A stretch of 64,000 nucleotides of DNA from contig JAIOPP010000127.1 of the NCBI GenBank assembly GCA_021413845.1, positions 1-64,000 on the forward strand, read 5' to 3'. The notes under the pieces are model-generated. The model worked only from the letters and a program-made list of their open reading frames with translations. It was not told the origin of the DNA and did no database searches. The first letter of the stretch is position 1. Each line of letters starts with the position of its first letter. A program made the translations under genes and the position numbers. This document shows, in pieces, positions 11,510 through 20,962 of this stretch. Source of the DNA: Planctomycetia bacterium. Lineage in GTDB: Bacteria > Planctomycetota > Planctomycetia > Pirellulales > PNKZ01.

Positions 11510-11686
11510 GAATGCGTACCCCGAATAAAAGCGACTGGATCATTCGGGCTATTGTGGGAGCGCAGCTCAGCGGCCGCAAGCAGTCCCTGCCCGGAACTGA
11601 GCCGGAGTGAACCGATATATTGCAGCAATTCGCGGTACCGCAACCCGCCGAGCGCACTTCACGTAGCGGCACGCCCAACGGGATAG

Positions 11687-13069
11687 TCAAAACGTTAGAA
11701 TCACGCGCAGCGTCAGCATCAGCGGGCTACCGTAGCTTGCGCTTTGCGCCGCCGGAATGATGTAAGTCGCTTGCGGCGAGACGGAAAAGTTTGGGCTATG
11801 CTTCCAGAGGTAGTAACCGTTGATCGCCGTTTCACTGCCGCGCATGTCGGAATGTCGAATGCGGCCGCGGCGAAAGTTCGTCGCCTGTGGGTCGGACGAG
11901 AGGTCGCTGCAGGCAACGCCCAGGCCGATCGCATCCTCGTCGCGACCCGCGAGAAAGCCGGTCCGGGTTAGGCCCGCGCCGTTGTAAAACTGGAAGATAG
12001 TGATCCGGGGGTCGGAATTACCGAACTGGTAAAAAGCCCGGATCCCTTGGCGATCGTCTTCGTCGTCGGGATTCTCGCGCCACAGGGTTTGCTCCCACGT
12101 GAGATAAAGCCCGTCGACGCCGTGAATCGATTGCAGTCGGCCGAACGTGCGTTCGACGAGATGTCCATTGATGTCGAACGATTCTTCGCGCAGTTGGTTG
12201 ACTTCCTCGAACGTCGCTGTTGAGTACCAGTAGCCGACGCAGAGGCGACCGTCGCGGCCTCGAGAAAGACGATAACGAAAGCCCGCTTCACCGATCCAAA
12301 ACAACGGCGAATTTCCCGAGAGCAAACGACTCGGCCCGGCGAGGCCCGGCAGGTTGCCGTTCGCCGCCGAACCGTCGTACATGGCGACGCCGAAGTACGT
12401 CTCCTTCGTCGGATAGAGGAACAGGTTCGCGCCGCAAGCCGGGTCGGGATAGGTCGGCAACAAGAAAATCGTCGGCGAGTTGCCGAATGCCCCGTGCAAG
12501 AAATCGGCGCCGTTCTCAACGAAGGCGAATTCGTTATTCGCGTCGACTTTGCCGATCTTCACACGCACGCGCTCATCGAACAGCTTTTGCTCGCACCACA
12601 GTTCCGAAATCTGGGAGCGTTGCGAGTGGGGGGATGCATCGAGCTGATCGAAAAACTGCTCGTCGCCGGCCAGCGTGTGGCCGTTCGTGCCGCCGTGATT
12701 TTGAAACAGGCAGGACCAACGGCCCCCTTCGAGGCCGACCAACTTCTCCATGTCGATCGTTGCAAAGAGGTTTAACAGGTTTTGCTCGGCGGCGTGGCCC
12801 GGCCTCCGGCCATCGAAGGCAGCGTAGTTCTCGTGAATCCACCACTGACCGCCGATCTCCAGCGGCGAATCTCGCCTTCCCTGCAAGACCGGCCCGATCC
12901 CAAAAGGAGCATCACCTTCGCCTTGCTGACCTCGCATGACGCCTGGTTGCAACAGCCCCCAGCAACAAAGCGCCGTTGCTAACCAGGGCGCAAGCAAAGC
13001 CGGCGAAGTTCGCGATGGCAAAGCTGCCTTATTCGCTCTCCATGACAAAAATGGCCGCGATCGTCGCAT
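11687..13069 (-). CDS. OprB-type carbohydrate-selective porin
   Basis: 460 residues, the length expected for OprB porins. The leader is long; a hydrophobic stretch at about 25-45 ends before RGQQGEG. The mature part shows the family pattern: ENYAAFDGRR, the strand-turn motif VKIGKVDANNEFAF followed by FGNSPTIFLLPTYPDPA, FGVAMYDGSA, and a C-terminal aromatic strand ending VILTF, as expected for outer-membrane insertion. Sugar uptake across the outer membrane is the family role. The neighbourhood of sulfatases and DUF1080 proteins fits delivery of released sugars. Confidence 0.8.
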   Translation of the reverse strand: MRRSRPFLSWRANKAALPSRTSPALLAPWLATALCCWGLLQPGVMRGQQGEGDAPFGIGPVLQGRRDSPLEIGGQWWIHENYAAFDGRRPGHAAEQNLLNLFATIDMEKLVGLEGGRWSCLFQNHGGTNGHTLAGDEQFFDQLDASPHSQRSQISELWCEQKLFDERVRVKIGKVDANNEFAFVENGADFLHGAFGNSPTIFLLPTYPDPACGANLFLYPTKETYFGVAMYDGSAANGNLPGLAGPSRLLSGNSPLFWIGEAGFRYRLSRGRDGRLCVGYWYSTATFEEVNQLREESFDINGHLVERTFGRLQSIHGVDGLYLTWEQTLWRENPDDEDDRQGIRAFYQFGNSDPRITIFQFYNGAGLTRTGFLAGRDEDAIGLGVACSDLSSDPQATNFRRGRIRHSDMRGSETAINGYYLWKHSPNFSVSPQATYIIPAAQSASYGSPLMLTLRVILTF

Positions 13070-13585
13070 CGGCAGAACATGGACGAAGATGAACTAACAT
13101 GCGAGGCACTTTCTTCATCGACGGCGACAACGCCGGCACTTCATGAGGAATAGTGTCGCAGCTCATTCCAAGCGATCGCCAGCGCGTCGTTAGGCTTCTC
13201 CCGACAAGCGGCAGGCCACCTCCGTGAGGTCGAACAGACTGGCGCCGTCGGATCCCCTCGTAGCCTTGAGTTTGTCGATCAGACCATCCGGCATTTTTGC
13301 TTTGGGCGATATCGTGCTTCTGCGACTCCACCATGCGATCACCGCGGAGTAGCGGCTCATGTCGTGCGGAGCGACTTTGATCGCGAGGCCTTTGCAGCAA
13401 CGTGCCGACCGGGTGTCGATGTGATGACGTGCGTGCTATCGGTCCGGATCTTGGTGAAGAAAAGACCGACGAATCGATACTTAAATGCCGATCGACGCCC
13501 GCAAGTTGGTGCCGAATGCTAACCTACGGAAAACGGCGTGGTCCAAACCTGCGGTGTGAAGGCCCCGGTTTCCTGCGTCTTACCG
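13070..13585. other. gene-poor stretch with a possible decayed coding frame
   Basis: No intact gene. On the minus strand a protein-like reading can be followed in two frames joined by one shift near 13395. It starts with YRFVGLFFTKIRTDSTHVIT, continues after the shift with IKVAPHDMSRYSAVIAWW and DGLIDKLKAT, and ends at a TAA near 13196. No family was recognised. It abuts the glnB remnant on the same strand, so the whole interval is probably a graveyard of broken genes. Confidence 0.35.
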
Positions 13586-13762
<177 letters not shown>

Positions 13763-13830
13763 TCATTGCGGTTGAGAATTGCTACGCCAGGATTGCCGCT
13801 AGTAACTCTTCACGACTTGCTATCGGCCGA

Positions 13831-15168
13831 TTAGCCGACGATTTCCGTGAATTCGCTCGCGTTATCGGCAAACTTGCGGACGGGGAGATCGAGGCGGTGC
13901 AACATGGTCACGTAGAGGTCGCCGAGCGGGCGTTCCTCGCGGGCTTTGATGTAGCGGCCGTGGCGGAAACCGAGGTCTTTGCCTCCCGCCAGCACGATTG
14001 GATAGTTCCGCGCGTTGTGCGTGTTACTCGTGCCGCTTCCGTACATGGCCAGCGTACGATCAAGCACGCTCGTTTCACCTTCGCGAATGGCCGAGAGTCG
14101 ATCGAGGAAGTAGGCAAACTGTTCGGCGAGGTAACGATCGTACTCACCCCAGCTCGAATCTTTGGTTGGATCAGAGTGACTGAGGCCGTGGTGTCCACCG
14201 TGTTTGCCCGTACCGATCTTGATGATGCCGGGGAAGCGATCGCAAATTCCGTGGCCGTCTTCGGATGAAATCTGATAGGTCGCCACGCGCGAGGTATCGG
14301 TCTCGAAGGCGAGCACGATGAGATCCATCATCGTGCGGATATAGTCTGTCGGCCCCTTCTGAGAGACTTCGAGATTGAACTTCGAGCGATCGACATCGGG
14401 GATCGCTTTGCCGAGCCAAGTTTGCGCCCTGCTGAGCCGACTTTCGACTTCGCTCAACGAGGAGAGGAATTCATCGAGCCGCTGTTGATCGGGTCGACCG
14501 AGCCGATTGCGCAGCGAACGAGCATCTTCCAACAAGAAGTCGACGCGCTTGCGACCCGCTGAGAGAGCCCGTTCGTGAGCCGCGCGGTCGCCGTCGGCCG
14601 GCTTTTCGAAGAGGCGTTCAAAAATGCTGCGTGGATTCGACTCTGCGGGGATGGCTCGCCCTTGTTGATCGAACGAGATCGTGGTGGCTCGGCTCTTCAT
14701 GCCGGTGCCGCCGTTGCTCGAGAGCACCAGCGAGGGAATCCGTGTGTGCAGACCGTACTGGCGCGCAATCAACTGATCGATCGAGATCGAGTTGTTGAGA
14801 TTGAGGCGAATATCGGCTCCCGTGAGCCAGACGTCGCCCGTGTTGTGACCAACAAGCTGCCGACTGGTCGGATGGGAAAGTTGACCGAAGATCGTGAGAT
14901 TCTGCTTATGTCTGGCAAGCGTCTCAAGCGAGCGGGTGAATTCGTAGTCGGGACCCTCGGTCCGTGGGAACCAGTTCCAATCGCTGGTTGGATCGCTGGG
15001 TTTCGACAGGGCGACACCATTGCCGAAAAAGAACGCACAGAAACGCTTCGGTTTGTCCGTGGCGGTCGGGGCGGCGGAAGCCATCGCTTCGAGCCAGGGG
15101 AGCGCCAGGGAGAGCCCCGTGCCACGAAGGAAGGTGCGTCGGTCAAGGTGCCAGGTGGGGTGAGGCAT
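13831..15168 (-). CDS. DUF1552 family Tat-exported protein
   Basis: 445 residues. The N-terminus carries a twin-arginine leader (LDRRTFLRGTGLSLALPWLE) followed by KRFCAFFFGNGVA, the typical DUF1552 opening. Later blocks include VGHNTGDVWLTG, SIDQLIA and a C-terminal YGSGTSNTHNARNYPIVLAGG stretch. DUF1552 proteins are nearly always encoded next to DUF1592-type cytochrome-like proteins, and here the DUF1592 gene lies upstream on the same strand (86 nt between stop and start). The pair is presumably exported and works together; its biochemical role is unknown. Confidence 0.9.
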   Translation of the reverse strand: MPHPTWHLDRRTFLRGTGLSLALPWLEAMASAAPTATDKPKRFCAFFFGNGVALSKPSDPTSDWNWFPRTEGPDYEFTRSLETLARHKQNLTIFGQLSHPTSRQLVGHNTGDVWLTGADIRLNLNNSISIDQLIARQYGLHTRIPSLVLSSNGGTGMKSRATTISFDQQGRAIPAESNPRSIFERLFEKPADGDRAAHERALSAGRKRVDFLLEDARSLRNRLGRPDQQRLDEFLSSLSEVESRLSRAQTWLGKAIPDVDRSKFNLEVSQKGPTDYIRTMMDLIVLAFETDTSRVATYQISSEDGHGICDRFPGIIKIGTGKHGGHHGLSHSDPTKDSSWGEYDRYLAEQFAYFLDRLSAIREGETSVLDRTLAMYGSGTSNTHNARNYPIVLAGGKDLGFRHGRYIKAREERPLGDLYVTMLHRLDLPVRKFADNASEFTEIVG

Positions 15169-15254
15169 GGTGGGAACCGTGTCTAGGTGGGGTGTTCCGC
15201 AATCTGAATATGTTCGCAGGAATCGCGACCATTCTCAATCCTGTTTGGGGGGAT

Positions 15255-17744
15255 TCACTTGGTTTGGAACGGCTCGCTAGCAATCACTAGTTCAATTAGT
15301 GCAGAGAGCCGATCTTCACGTTTTTTCAAGGCAGGCACCAAGCTATCGATCACTTCCATGTCGCTGAGCGTCAACGAACGCCCCAGAGCGTAGCTCGCCA
15401 CGCGGCGTAGCACCGCTTGGCGCAAATCATCGCTTCGTGTGCGAAGCAACTCGATTTTTAACTCGCGCAGCCCGTTGATCGTGACGCCCGTAGGAAGTTC
15501 CGCTTTGGTGTCAATCGCCTGAGTCGACTTTTGTTTTCGCCATTGGCCAATCGCATCGTATTCTTCGAAGGCAATGCCCCAGGGATCGATCTTGTTATGG
15601 CAACCGGAACAGGCCGAGCTATTGCGATGCAGAGCCAGTGCCTGCGTAATCGTCAGCCCTTTGAGCTTGGGATCGCTGGCGCGGTCGAGCTCTGGGACAT
15701 TGGGTGGCGGCGGGGGAGGTGGATCGTCGAGCAAGTTCTTGAGCAGCCACATGCCGCGTTTGATCGGATGCCCGTCGAGGCCATCCGAATTGCCGGTTAG
15801 CACGCTCGCCTGCGTAAGCAACCCACCGCGCTCGAGCAGTGGATCGAGCTGCACTTTGCGAAAATTCGACCCGTGTACTTCGGGGATGCCGTAGTGCTTG
15901 GCGAGGATCTCGTTGACGAAGGTGAAATCCGCGTCGAGAAAATTCAGGATGCTCAGGTCATTTTGCAGCACATGGGCGAAGAAGTGGATCGTCTCCTGCT
16001 TCATGGCGGAGGCGAGCTGGTCGTTGTACTCGGGGTAACGGTTCTTGTTGACGGTGACGCGCTGCAACCGGTCGAGCTCAAGCCACTGCTCAGCAAACTG
16101 TTCGATGAATTGCCAGGCGTTGCGGTCCTTAAGCATCCGTCGCGTCTGTTCCGCGAGCACGCGCGGGTCTCGCAACTTGCCTTGCTCCGCCAGTTGCAGC
16201 AGCGTTTCGTCGGGCATGCTGCTCCAGAGAAAGTACGAAAGTCGGGCCGCCAGTTCATGATCGGTCAGTCGTTCTTTGCCCGTGCTGCCGCTGCGACTGG
16301 CGGGGAGAGCCAGAAAACGTGTTGCCGTCAGAACTACGCTCAGCGTTTCGCGGATGCTCGCTTCCAACGAGTCGGCTTCGCTACGGGCCCGAGTCCAAAA
16401 CGACATTAGTCGATCAAGTTCCTGCTTTTCGATCGGCCCGCGAAAGGCTCGCGTGGCAAAGCGTTTGATCACCTCCCGCGCGTAATCGTTCTCAGTCAGT
16501 CCGTCACGGTTGGGAAACAATATGCGGGTGTGCGATGCGGGAGGCCACTCTTCCAAGAATGGGCTCTCGAATTCGATCCATTCGATCTTCAGCTGCGGCG
16601 GATTCGCTTCGTTCGCCAGCTTAGGGGCCGCGTTCCAAGCGTAGAGGATGCTGCAATTTTGATTGCGGAAAGGCCCAGGATTCGGCAAGGGGAAGTTCTC
16701 AAGCCGGGCACGAAACTCATAGGTGCGAGACTCAAAATCATCAACGACGATCGGCGAACCAACCGGCTTGAGTTCAACGCCATGCAAGTTCGTGCATCCG
16801 AGCCCGACGGCCAATTGCGGTAGTCGAGTCGACTCCAGTTCGGGTTCGGGCTCGAACCGTGCAGCACGCACACGGATCAGCATTTCGCCGCGCCGAAATG
16901 GATGATGCAGTCGAAAGCCGTAGCGAAAGTCGGGCCGCGCCAAGGCAGCTTCGCCGAACGGTCGTGGAGCGTCGGGCAGCAACACTCCGATCGGATGCTG
17001 ATTCTTCTGATCTTTTCCGAACTGGCAGTCATCGCCAATCGTGAACGTCTTGTCTTTAGCGCGATAGTCATAGCTTTCGCCTGGCAAATCCGCGGGCTTT
17101 GGCAAGACTTCGACCGGCTTCTTCGCCTCGAGGCGATACCGATGCACCTCGGGAGCTGGTCCGGTGACAATGGCCTCGGCGAGGGCCTCATCGGCGATTT
17201 GCAGGTACATCTCGTACTGCAGGGGCGACATCCGCAGGGCGTCGCCGTCATTGCGAAAGCCTTCCTTGGAACGTCCATCTTCAGGAAGCCGGCTGCCAAA
17301 CTCGATCGACAATCCCAGCAGATCCTGCATCGTCCGTTCGTACTCACGGCGCGTGAGCCGACGGAAGTGGGTAGCTGGATTTTTGGTCAGCGCAGCTCTC
17401 CGCATTTCTTGCACGATCCAGCCCGTGATCAGCTCGCGTTCCGCTTTCGCAAGCTGAGGCTCGTCCTTGGGAGGCATGTCGCCGAAGTTGAGTCGATTGA
17501 GCACCTCTTGCCAGTGATCGCCGTCATTCCCTTGGATGAGATCCGGGTTCAGCTCGTCGATCCGCAACTCCCCCTTCGGTTTGTTGTCTGTCAAACCGTG
17601 GCACTTATGGCAATGCTGTTTGAGTAGCCCGGAAACTTTGGCGAACGGTATTGGCTCGGCGGCGTGCGCGGACTGCACTGACACGGACATTGTGGCCAGC
17701 ATCAGCGACACTATCGTACATAGATTGAAGCGCACTCTTGGCAT
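15255..17744 (-). CDS. DUF1587/1595/1592/1588/1585 multidomain haem protein
   Basis: 829 residues from the ATG at 17744, chosen over a TTG at 17759 because GGAG lies 6 nt before it and it gives a compact signal peptide. The N-terminus has a cytochrome-type CHKCH motif (Cys45, Cys48, His49). Then come the family blocks: RRLTRREYERTMQDLLGLS (DUF1587), a central carbohydrate-binding-like region, DHELAARLSYFLWSSMPDE (DUF1592), a poly-Pro DPPPPPPPNVPEL in DUF1588, and a second CSGCH motif followed by IDPWGIAFEEYD. It is exported and couples with DUF1552 in planctomycetes. Electron transfer or polymer oxidation is speculative. Confidence 0.9.
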   Translation of the reverse strand: MPRVRFNLCTIVSLMLATMSVSVQSAHAAEPIPFAKVSGLLKQHCHKCHGLTDNKPKGELRIDELNPDLIQGNDGDHWQEVLNRLNFGDMPPKDEPQLAKAERELITGWIVQEMRRAALTKNPATHFRRLTRREYERTMQDLLGLSIEFGSRLPEDGRSKEGFRNDGDALRMSPLQYEMYLQIADEALAEAIVTGPAPEVHRYRLEAKKPVEVLPKPADLPGESYDYRAKDKTFTIGDDCQFGKDQKNQHPIGVLLPDAPRPFGEAALARPDFRYGFRLHHPFRRGEMLIRVRAARFEPEPELESTRLPQLAVGLGCTNLHGVELKPVGSPIVVDDFESRTYEFRARLENFPLPNPGPFRNQNCSILYAWNAAPKLANEANPPQLKIEWIEFESPFLEEWPPASHTRILFPNRDGLTENDYAREVIKRFATRAFRGPIEKQELDRLMSFWTRARSEADSLEASIRETLSVVLTATRFLALPASRSGSTGKERLTDHELAARLSYFLWSSMPDETLLQLAEQGKLRDPRVLAEQTRRMLKDRNAWQFIEQFAEQWLELDRLQRVTVNKNRYPEYNDQLASAMKQETIHFFAHVLQNDLSILNFLDADFTFVNEILAKHYGIPEVHGSNFRKVQLDPLLERGGLLTQASVLTGNSDGLDGHPIKRGMWLLKNLLDDPPPPPPPNVPELDRASDPKLKGLTITQALALHRNSSACSGCHNKIDPWGIAFEEYDAIGQWRKQKSTQAIDTKAELPTGVTINGLRELKIELLRTRSDDLRQAVLRRVASYALGRSLTLSDMEVIDSLVPALKKREDRLSALIELVIASEPFQTK

Positions 17745-18137
17745 CGCGATCTCCGCCAAAACGAACAGGAATATCGCTCAATTTTACAATGCCCGAGTGA
17801 CCCGGCACAACACGTTGAGCGAATGGGTTATTCCTTAGCCCTGCGCTAGTCCACCGATCTTCGTGCCGTCGGCTTTGGGCCGTAGCAGCGCGAGTGCACT
17901 TGCGAAAGCGGCAGACCGACGCCGCGATATTCGTGTTCGTCGCCGTCGCCGCCATTCCACGCCACATAGGCCGCGCGGAGTTCGGTGATTCGTTTCTCAA
18001 GCTGTTTCCGGACAGTGGGAGCCGGCGTGCCCCAAGTAAGTGCCGAGCTTCTCAACCTGATAGGGTGTCGGATAGATGGCGGAACGAGTGACGAGATAGG
18101 CGAACTTTTTCGAGTCGTCTCTTTTAACGCGGTTCCA
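17745..18137. other. intergenic region, possible C-terminal gene remnant
   Basis: About 390 nt between two minus-strand genes. A minus-strand frame ending at 17846 contains a protein-like piece (PTVRKQLEKRITELRAAYVAWN and a GDGDEHEYRGVG segment), but it has no convincing start or ribosome binding site. It could be the tail of a degraded gene. Nothing else is visible. Confidence 0.3.
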
Positions 18138-19457
18138 CTACTTATTCACATGGGCGACCGGTTTCAAAGTGAACTGATGCGCTCGCGGAAGTCGAGCGTG
18201 ACGAAGCTGGGATTCGAGTTCGGTCAGCCGGGGATCCGTTTGGGTCAGCAGTTCTTGCCAACGTCGGAAGACGATCGCGTTCTTCTTCAAAACCAACTGC
18301 ATCACTTGCTGCGATTGGGCAGTGATAGGACCTTTCGCGGTCGCCATGTTCCATCCTTGCTGCAGTTCACCGGAGTCGACCGTCGCGGCCATTTCGCCAT
18401 CGATCAGCACCTCGTACCGCGCGGCTTCAAGACCCGTGACTTTCAACAGATAGCGATTCAGATCCGCAAGAATCGTTGCTCGCTTTAAGGCCGGTTCCGC
18501 CCGCGCGTCGATGGGCATCGGCAGCGCGTCGTCGATTCGCTCGAAACGGATCGTACCGTCTGCTTGTTTTACCAACTCTTTGATCCGGCACTTGCTTGTC
18601 GCCACGACCCGATTCTCAGCGGCGTCGATTTCGGCCGCAGAGACTTCCGAGCCAGCGCCCAGTTCTTTCAAAATCACCCAAGCCATGACGGCATGCCCCG
18701 GTGCTCCGGGATGAACGGCATCCCGGCCCCCACCGAAATATTCCGGTGGTGTGGCCGCGCGAGCCTGACGCACCAAGGTCATGTAGGGATCAAAGTGGTC
18801 GACGAACAACACCTTCTGTTGCGTGGCGACTTCCTTCAAGCCATCAGCAAATTTTCGCAGCGCCGTGTTGCTCCCCTCCTCGTTGGGATTGGGCTTGTCC
18901 GGCGTATGCTCGATCGGTTGCGGCGTGAATAATGCGACACGACAATTACGGTCGCGTAACGTTTTCACCAACGCGTTCTCAGCCAGCATGAATCTCCGAT
19001 AGCTGGCATCATTAAAATTCTGATAACCAAAATCGTTCATGCCGAATTGAATCGTGACCAGCGTTGGCTGCCACGGCAACACGTCGCGGTTCAGGCCATG
19101 AGCGACATACGCCTCGATCTTCGGTTTCCGCAACGTATCATCACCCGATCTAAGCGTGGCCCAATCAATCGGTTCCGACTGGCGCTGAATGAGCGCCGCA
19201 GAATCACCACCGATGCCAAAGTTTCGGAAGTCCAGTTTCCATGTCGGAAAACGAGTCAGGACATAGGACTCGATATAAACCGTATACAGCCCACCTCGAT
19301 CGGTTTCGCCTGGTTTTCCCTGCTCGGTAATACTGTCGCCGAGAAATGCGACCCGTTCACCATCGCGAATAAAGAACTCGCCAGCCTCGGTCGAGACACA
19401 CAGTCCAACGACGGTGGCGCAGATCAAGAACGAACGAATCCATGAAACACCATTCAT
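18138..19457 (-). CDS. secreted SGNH/GDSL-type esterase
   Basis: 439 residues from the ATG at 19457, which has GGAG about 10 nt upstream; a start at 19478 would add seven residues. A signal peptide ends near STEA. The SGNH blocks are present: block I AFLGDSITEQG with Ser42, block III FGMNDF with the Asn, and block V DAVHPGAPGH with the catalytic Asp-x-x-His. About 150 residues of C-terminal extension follow the catalytic domain. The family deacylates carbohydrates or lipids. Next to the DUF1592/DUF1552 pair and upstream sulfatases, a polysaccharide acetyl-esterase role is plausible. Confidence 0.85.
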   Translation of the reverse strand: MNGVSWIRSFLICATVVGLCVSTEAGEFFIRDGERVAFLGDSITEQGKPGETDRGGLYTVYIESYVLTRFPTWKLDFRNFGIGGDSAALIQRQSEPIDWATLRSGDDTLRKPKIEAYVAHGLNRDVLPWQPTLVTIQFGMNDFGYQNFNDASYRRFMLAENALVKTLRDRNCRVALFTPQPIEHTPDKPNPNEEGSNTALRKFADGLKEVATQQKVLFVDHFDPYMTLVRQARAATPPEYFGGGRDAVHPGAPGHAVMAWVILKELGAGSEVSAAEIDAAENRVVATSKCRIKELVKQADGTIRFERIDDALPMPIDARAEPALKRATILADLNRYLLKVTGLEAARYEVLIDGEMAATVDSGELQQGWNMATAKGPITAQSQQVMQLVLKKNAIVFRRWQELLTQTDPRLTELESQLRHARLPRAHQFTLKPVAHVNK

Positions 19458-19718
19458 TCCTATGCGGCTCCAGACCAATCAACTCGAACGCCCCTCAACG
19501 GCATCTGATTGCAGAAAACAGCCACGGCGTTACGCAGCGAATGCCGTTCATCATGGTTTCGTACTGAATGTTCCGTTTTTACAAAACACCAACCCTCCAG
19601 CACCAAACACCTTGCGATCAGCCGAAAACTTTTCCATTTCTTCTCTTCAACCGGGATTCCCCATTTGGCTTGTGCGCTGATCCACCGACTTTTCGCTTGA
19701 CGCCTGTTCAGCGGTTTT

Positions 19719-19769
19719 GCGGTGCAGTGTGTCACGACATTCTGGACTTTTGTGCGCGAGTTCTCGCCA
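19719..19769 (+). repeat. left terminal inverted repeat of the IS relic
   Basis: Begins GCGGTGCAGTGTGTCACGAC and ends TTCTCGCCA. It pairs with 20656-20706 with five mismatches. Confidence 0.75.
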
Positions 19770-19912
19770 CCTGGCCCATATCCGTCCCGGCTTGGAATAC
19801 CTGAGCCGTGGTTTCTCAGCGAGTCCGGCGTTTTAGCGCCGCTTTTTCCCCGCTGTTCTCAAACCGCGCGTACTCCTGCCACGGATCGCCTCGCGTTTTC
19901 ACCTGTCCAAGC

Positions 19913-20583
19913 TCAGTTGAGGCTCACGGTCACGGGTTCACAGACGCTACAGGTCCGCTTCCGATTGGCCTCCACTCGTGCCTGACGTGCCAGTTGCCGA
20001 GCCGCTTCCAGTTCTCCAGGAATCTTGTCTCCCGTGCCGAAGTAGTACATTTCGTCCGGCGTCTGCCCGGGGAACGCGGAATGCGGGATTGTGGCGTTGT
20101 GCGCTTGTACATAAAACGCCACGAGCGTCTCGACCCTACGAACCGAATCTAGCGGGTTCAGGAACAGCCACTGGTGCTTGAGCACGCGCCACCAAGATTC
20201 GATCATCGAATTCGAGAACGTGATCTCGGTTTGGGCCAGGACTCGGCTCAGCAGGCCCGAGGCAATCAGCTCGTCGACGGCTCCGTTGAAGTTCTCGACG
20301 CCGCCATCGGCAACTAGCATCGGTTTATCGCCGCTGACACCCGCAGCAGCGCGATCAGTTTCTGAACGCGTCGGCGTAGCTGTAATACTTCCCGCTGCCA
20401 CTGAGTCCCGTCCAGGTTGAGGGCCTCGACGGTGACGACGGGGACGTCTGAATCCGTCAGCCAGCCACGTGCGGTCGAACGAGGTACGCCTCGTTGTAGG
20501 GCGCAACCGATGTCCCGCGTGGTGCGGACCAGATTCCGGAGACGGTGATCGTAACGGCGTTGCGTGCGAGTTGTGATGGCCAT
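19913..20583 (-). pseudogene. IS3/IS481-like (rve integrase core) transposase, internally deleted and frameshifted
   Basis: The N-terminal piece starts at ATG 20583 (MAITTRTQRRYDHRLRNLV, then a helix-turn-helix region and a QREVLQLRRRV coiled coil) and runs off at about 20335. The C-terminal piece, in another frame from about 20330 to 19913, begins LVADGGVENFNG and contains SNSMIESWWRVLKHQWL, HNATIPHSAF and TPDEMYYFGTGDKIP. These are the last Asp-to-Glu part of a DDE integrase core. The whole middle, including the first catalytic Asp region, is missing. It cannot be active. It sits inside the inverted-repeat pair. Confidence 0.85.
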
Positions 20584-20655
20584 CACTCGATCATGACCAA
20601 CCCCACCGGCCAAGCAACCGGGCTGATGTCAATTGCCGGTTCGGTTCGTCTAGAA

Positions 20656-20706
20656 TGGCGAGAACTCGCGCAGAAAACTCCAGAAGGTCGTGACACTCCG
20701 CACCGC
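20656..20706 (-). repeat. right terminal inverted repeat of the IS relic
   Basis: Reads, on the minus strand, GCGGTGCGGAGTGTCACGAC and ends TTCTCGCCA. It is the inverted partner of 19719-19769. Confidence 0.75.
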
Positions 20707-20962
20707 TGGTTTTTCTTCTGGCCGTTGTCTCGACAGCTTGTGTCAAGAAACCCGCGCAGCCGTTGGGAGCCTCGTTTGTTGGGGAAATCCGGCCGGCTCC
20801 CGTTAGAGTTACGGCGATTGTATGAGTGAGGGAGTCCCGGAAGTGCCCCGCTCGCCGGTATTGCCGCAGAGGAGTCGTCGATCGATCGCTTGCCACATAC
20901 GAGTTCTAGGGAGCCGATAACAGGACGGCTTAGACGGCGGTAAAAGAATCGCGCGACGCAAA

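Larger units (their letters stand above)
19719..20706. mobile_element. internally deleted insertion sequence bounded by 51-bp inverted repeats
   Basis: Two 51-bp segments, 19719-19769 and the complement of 20656-20706, match at 46 of 51 positions and point inward. Between them lies a broken integrase-type transposase on the minus strand. The element is about 988 bp, while an intact version of such a transposase would need roughly 1.3-1.7 kb, so it is a non-autonomous relic. It marks the left border of the accessory island. Confidence 0.75.
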
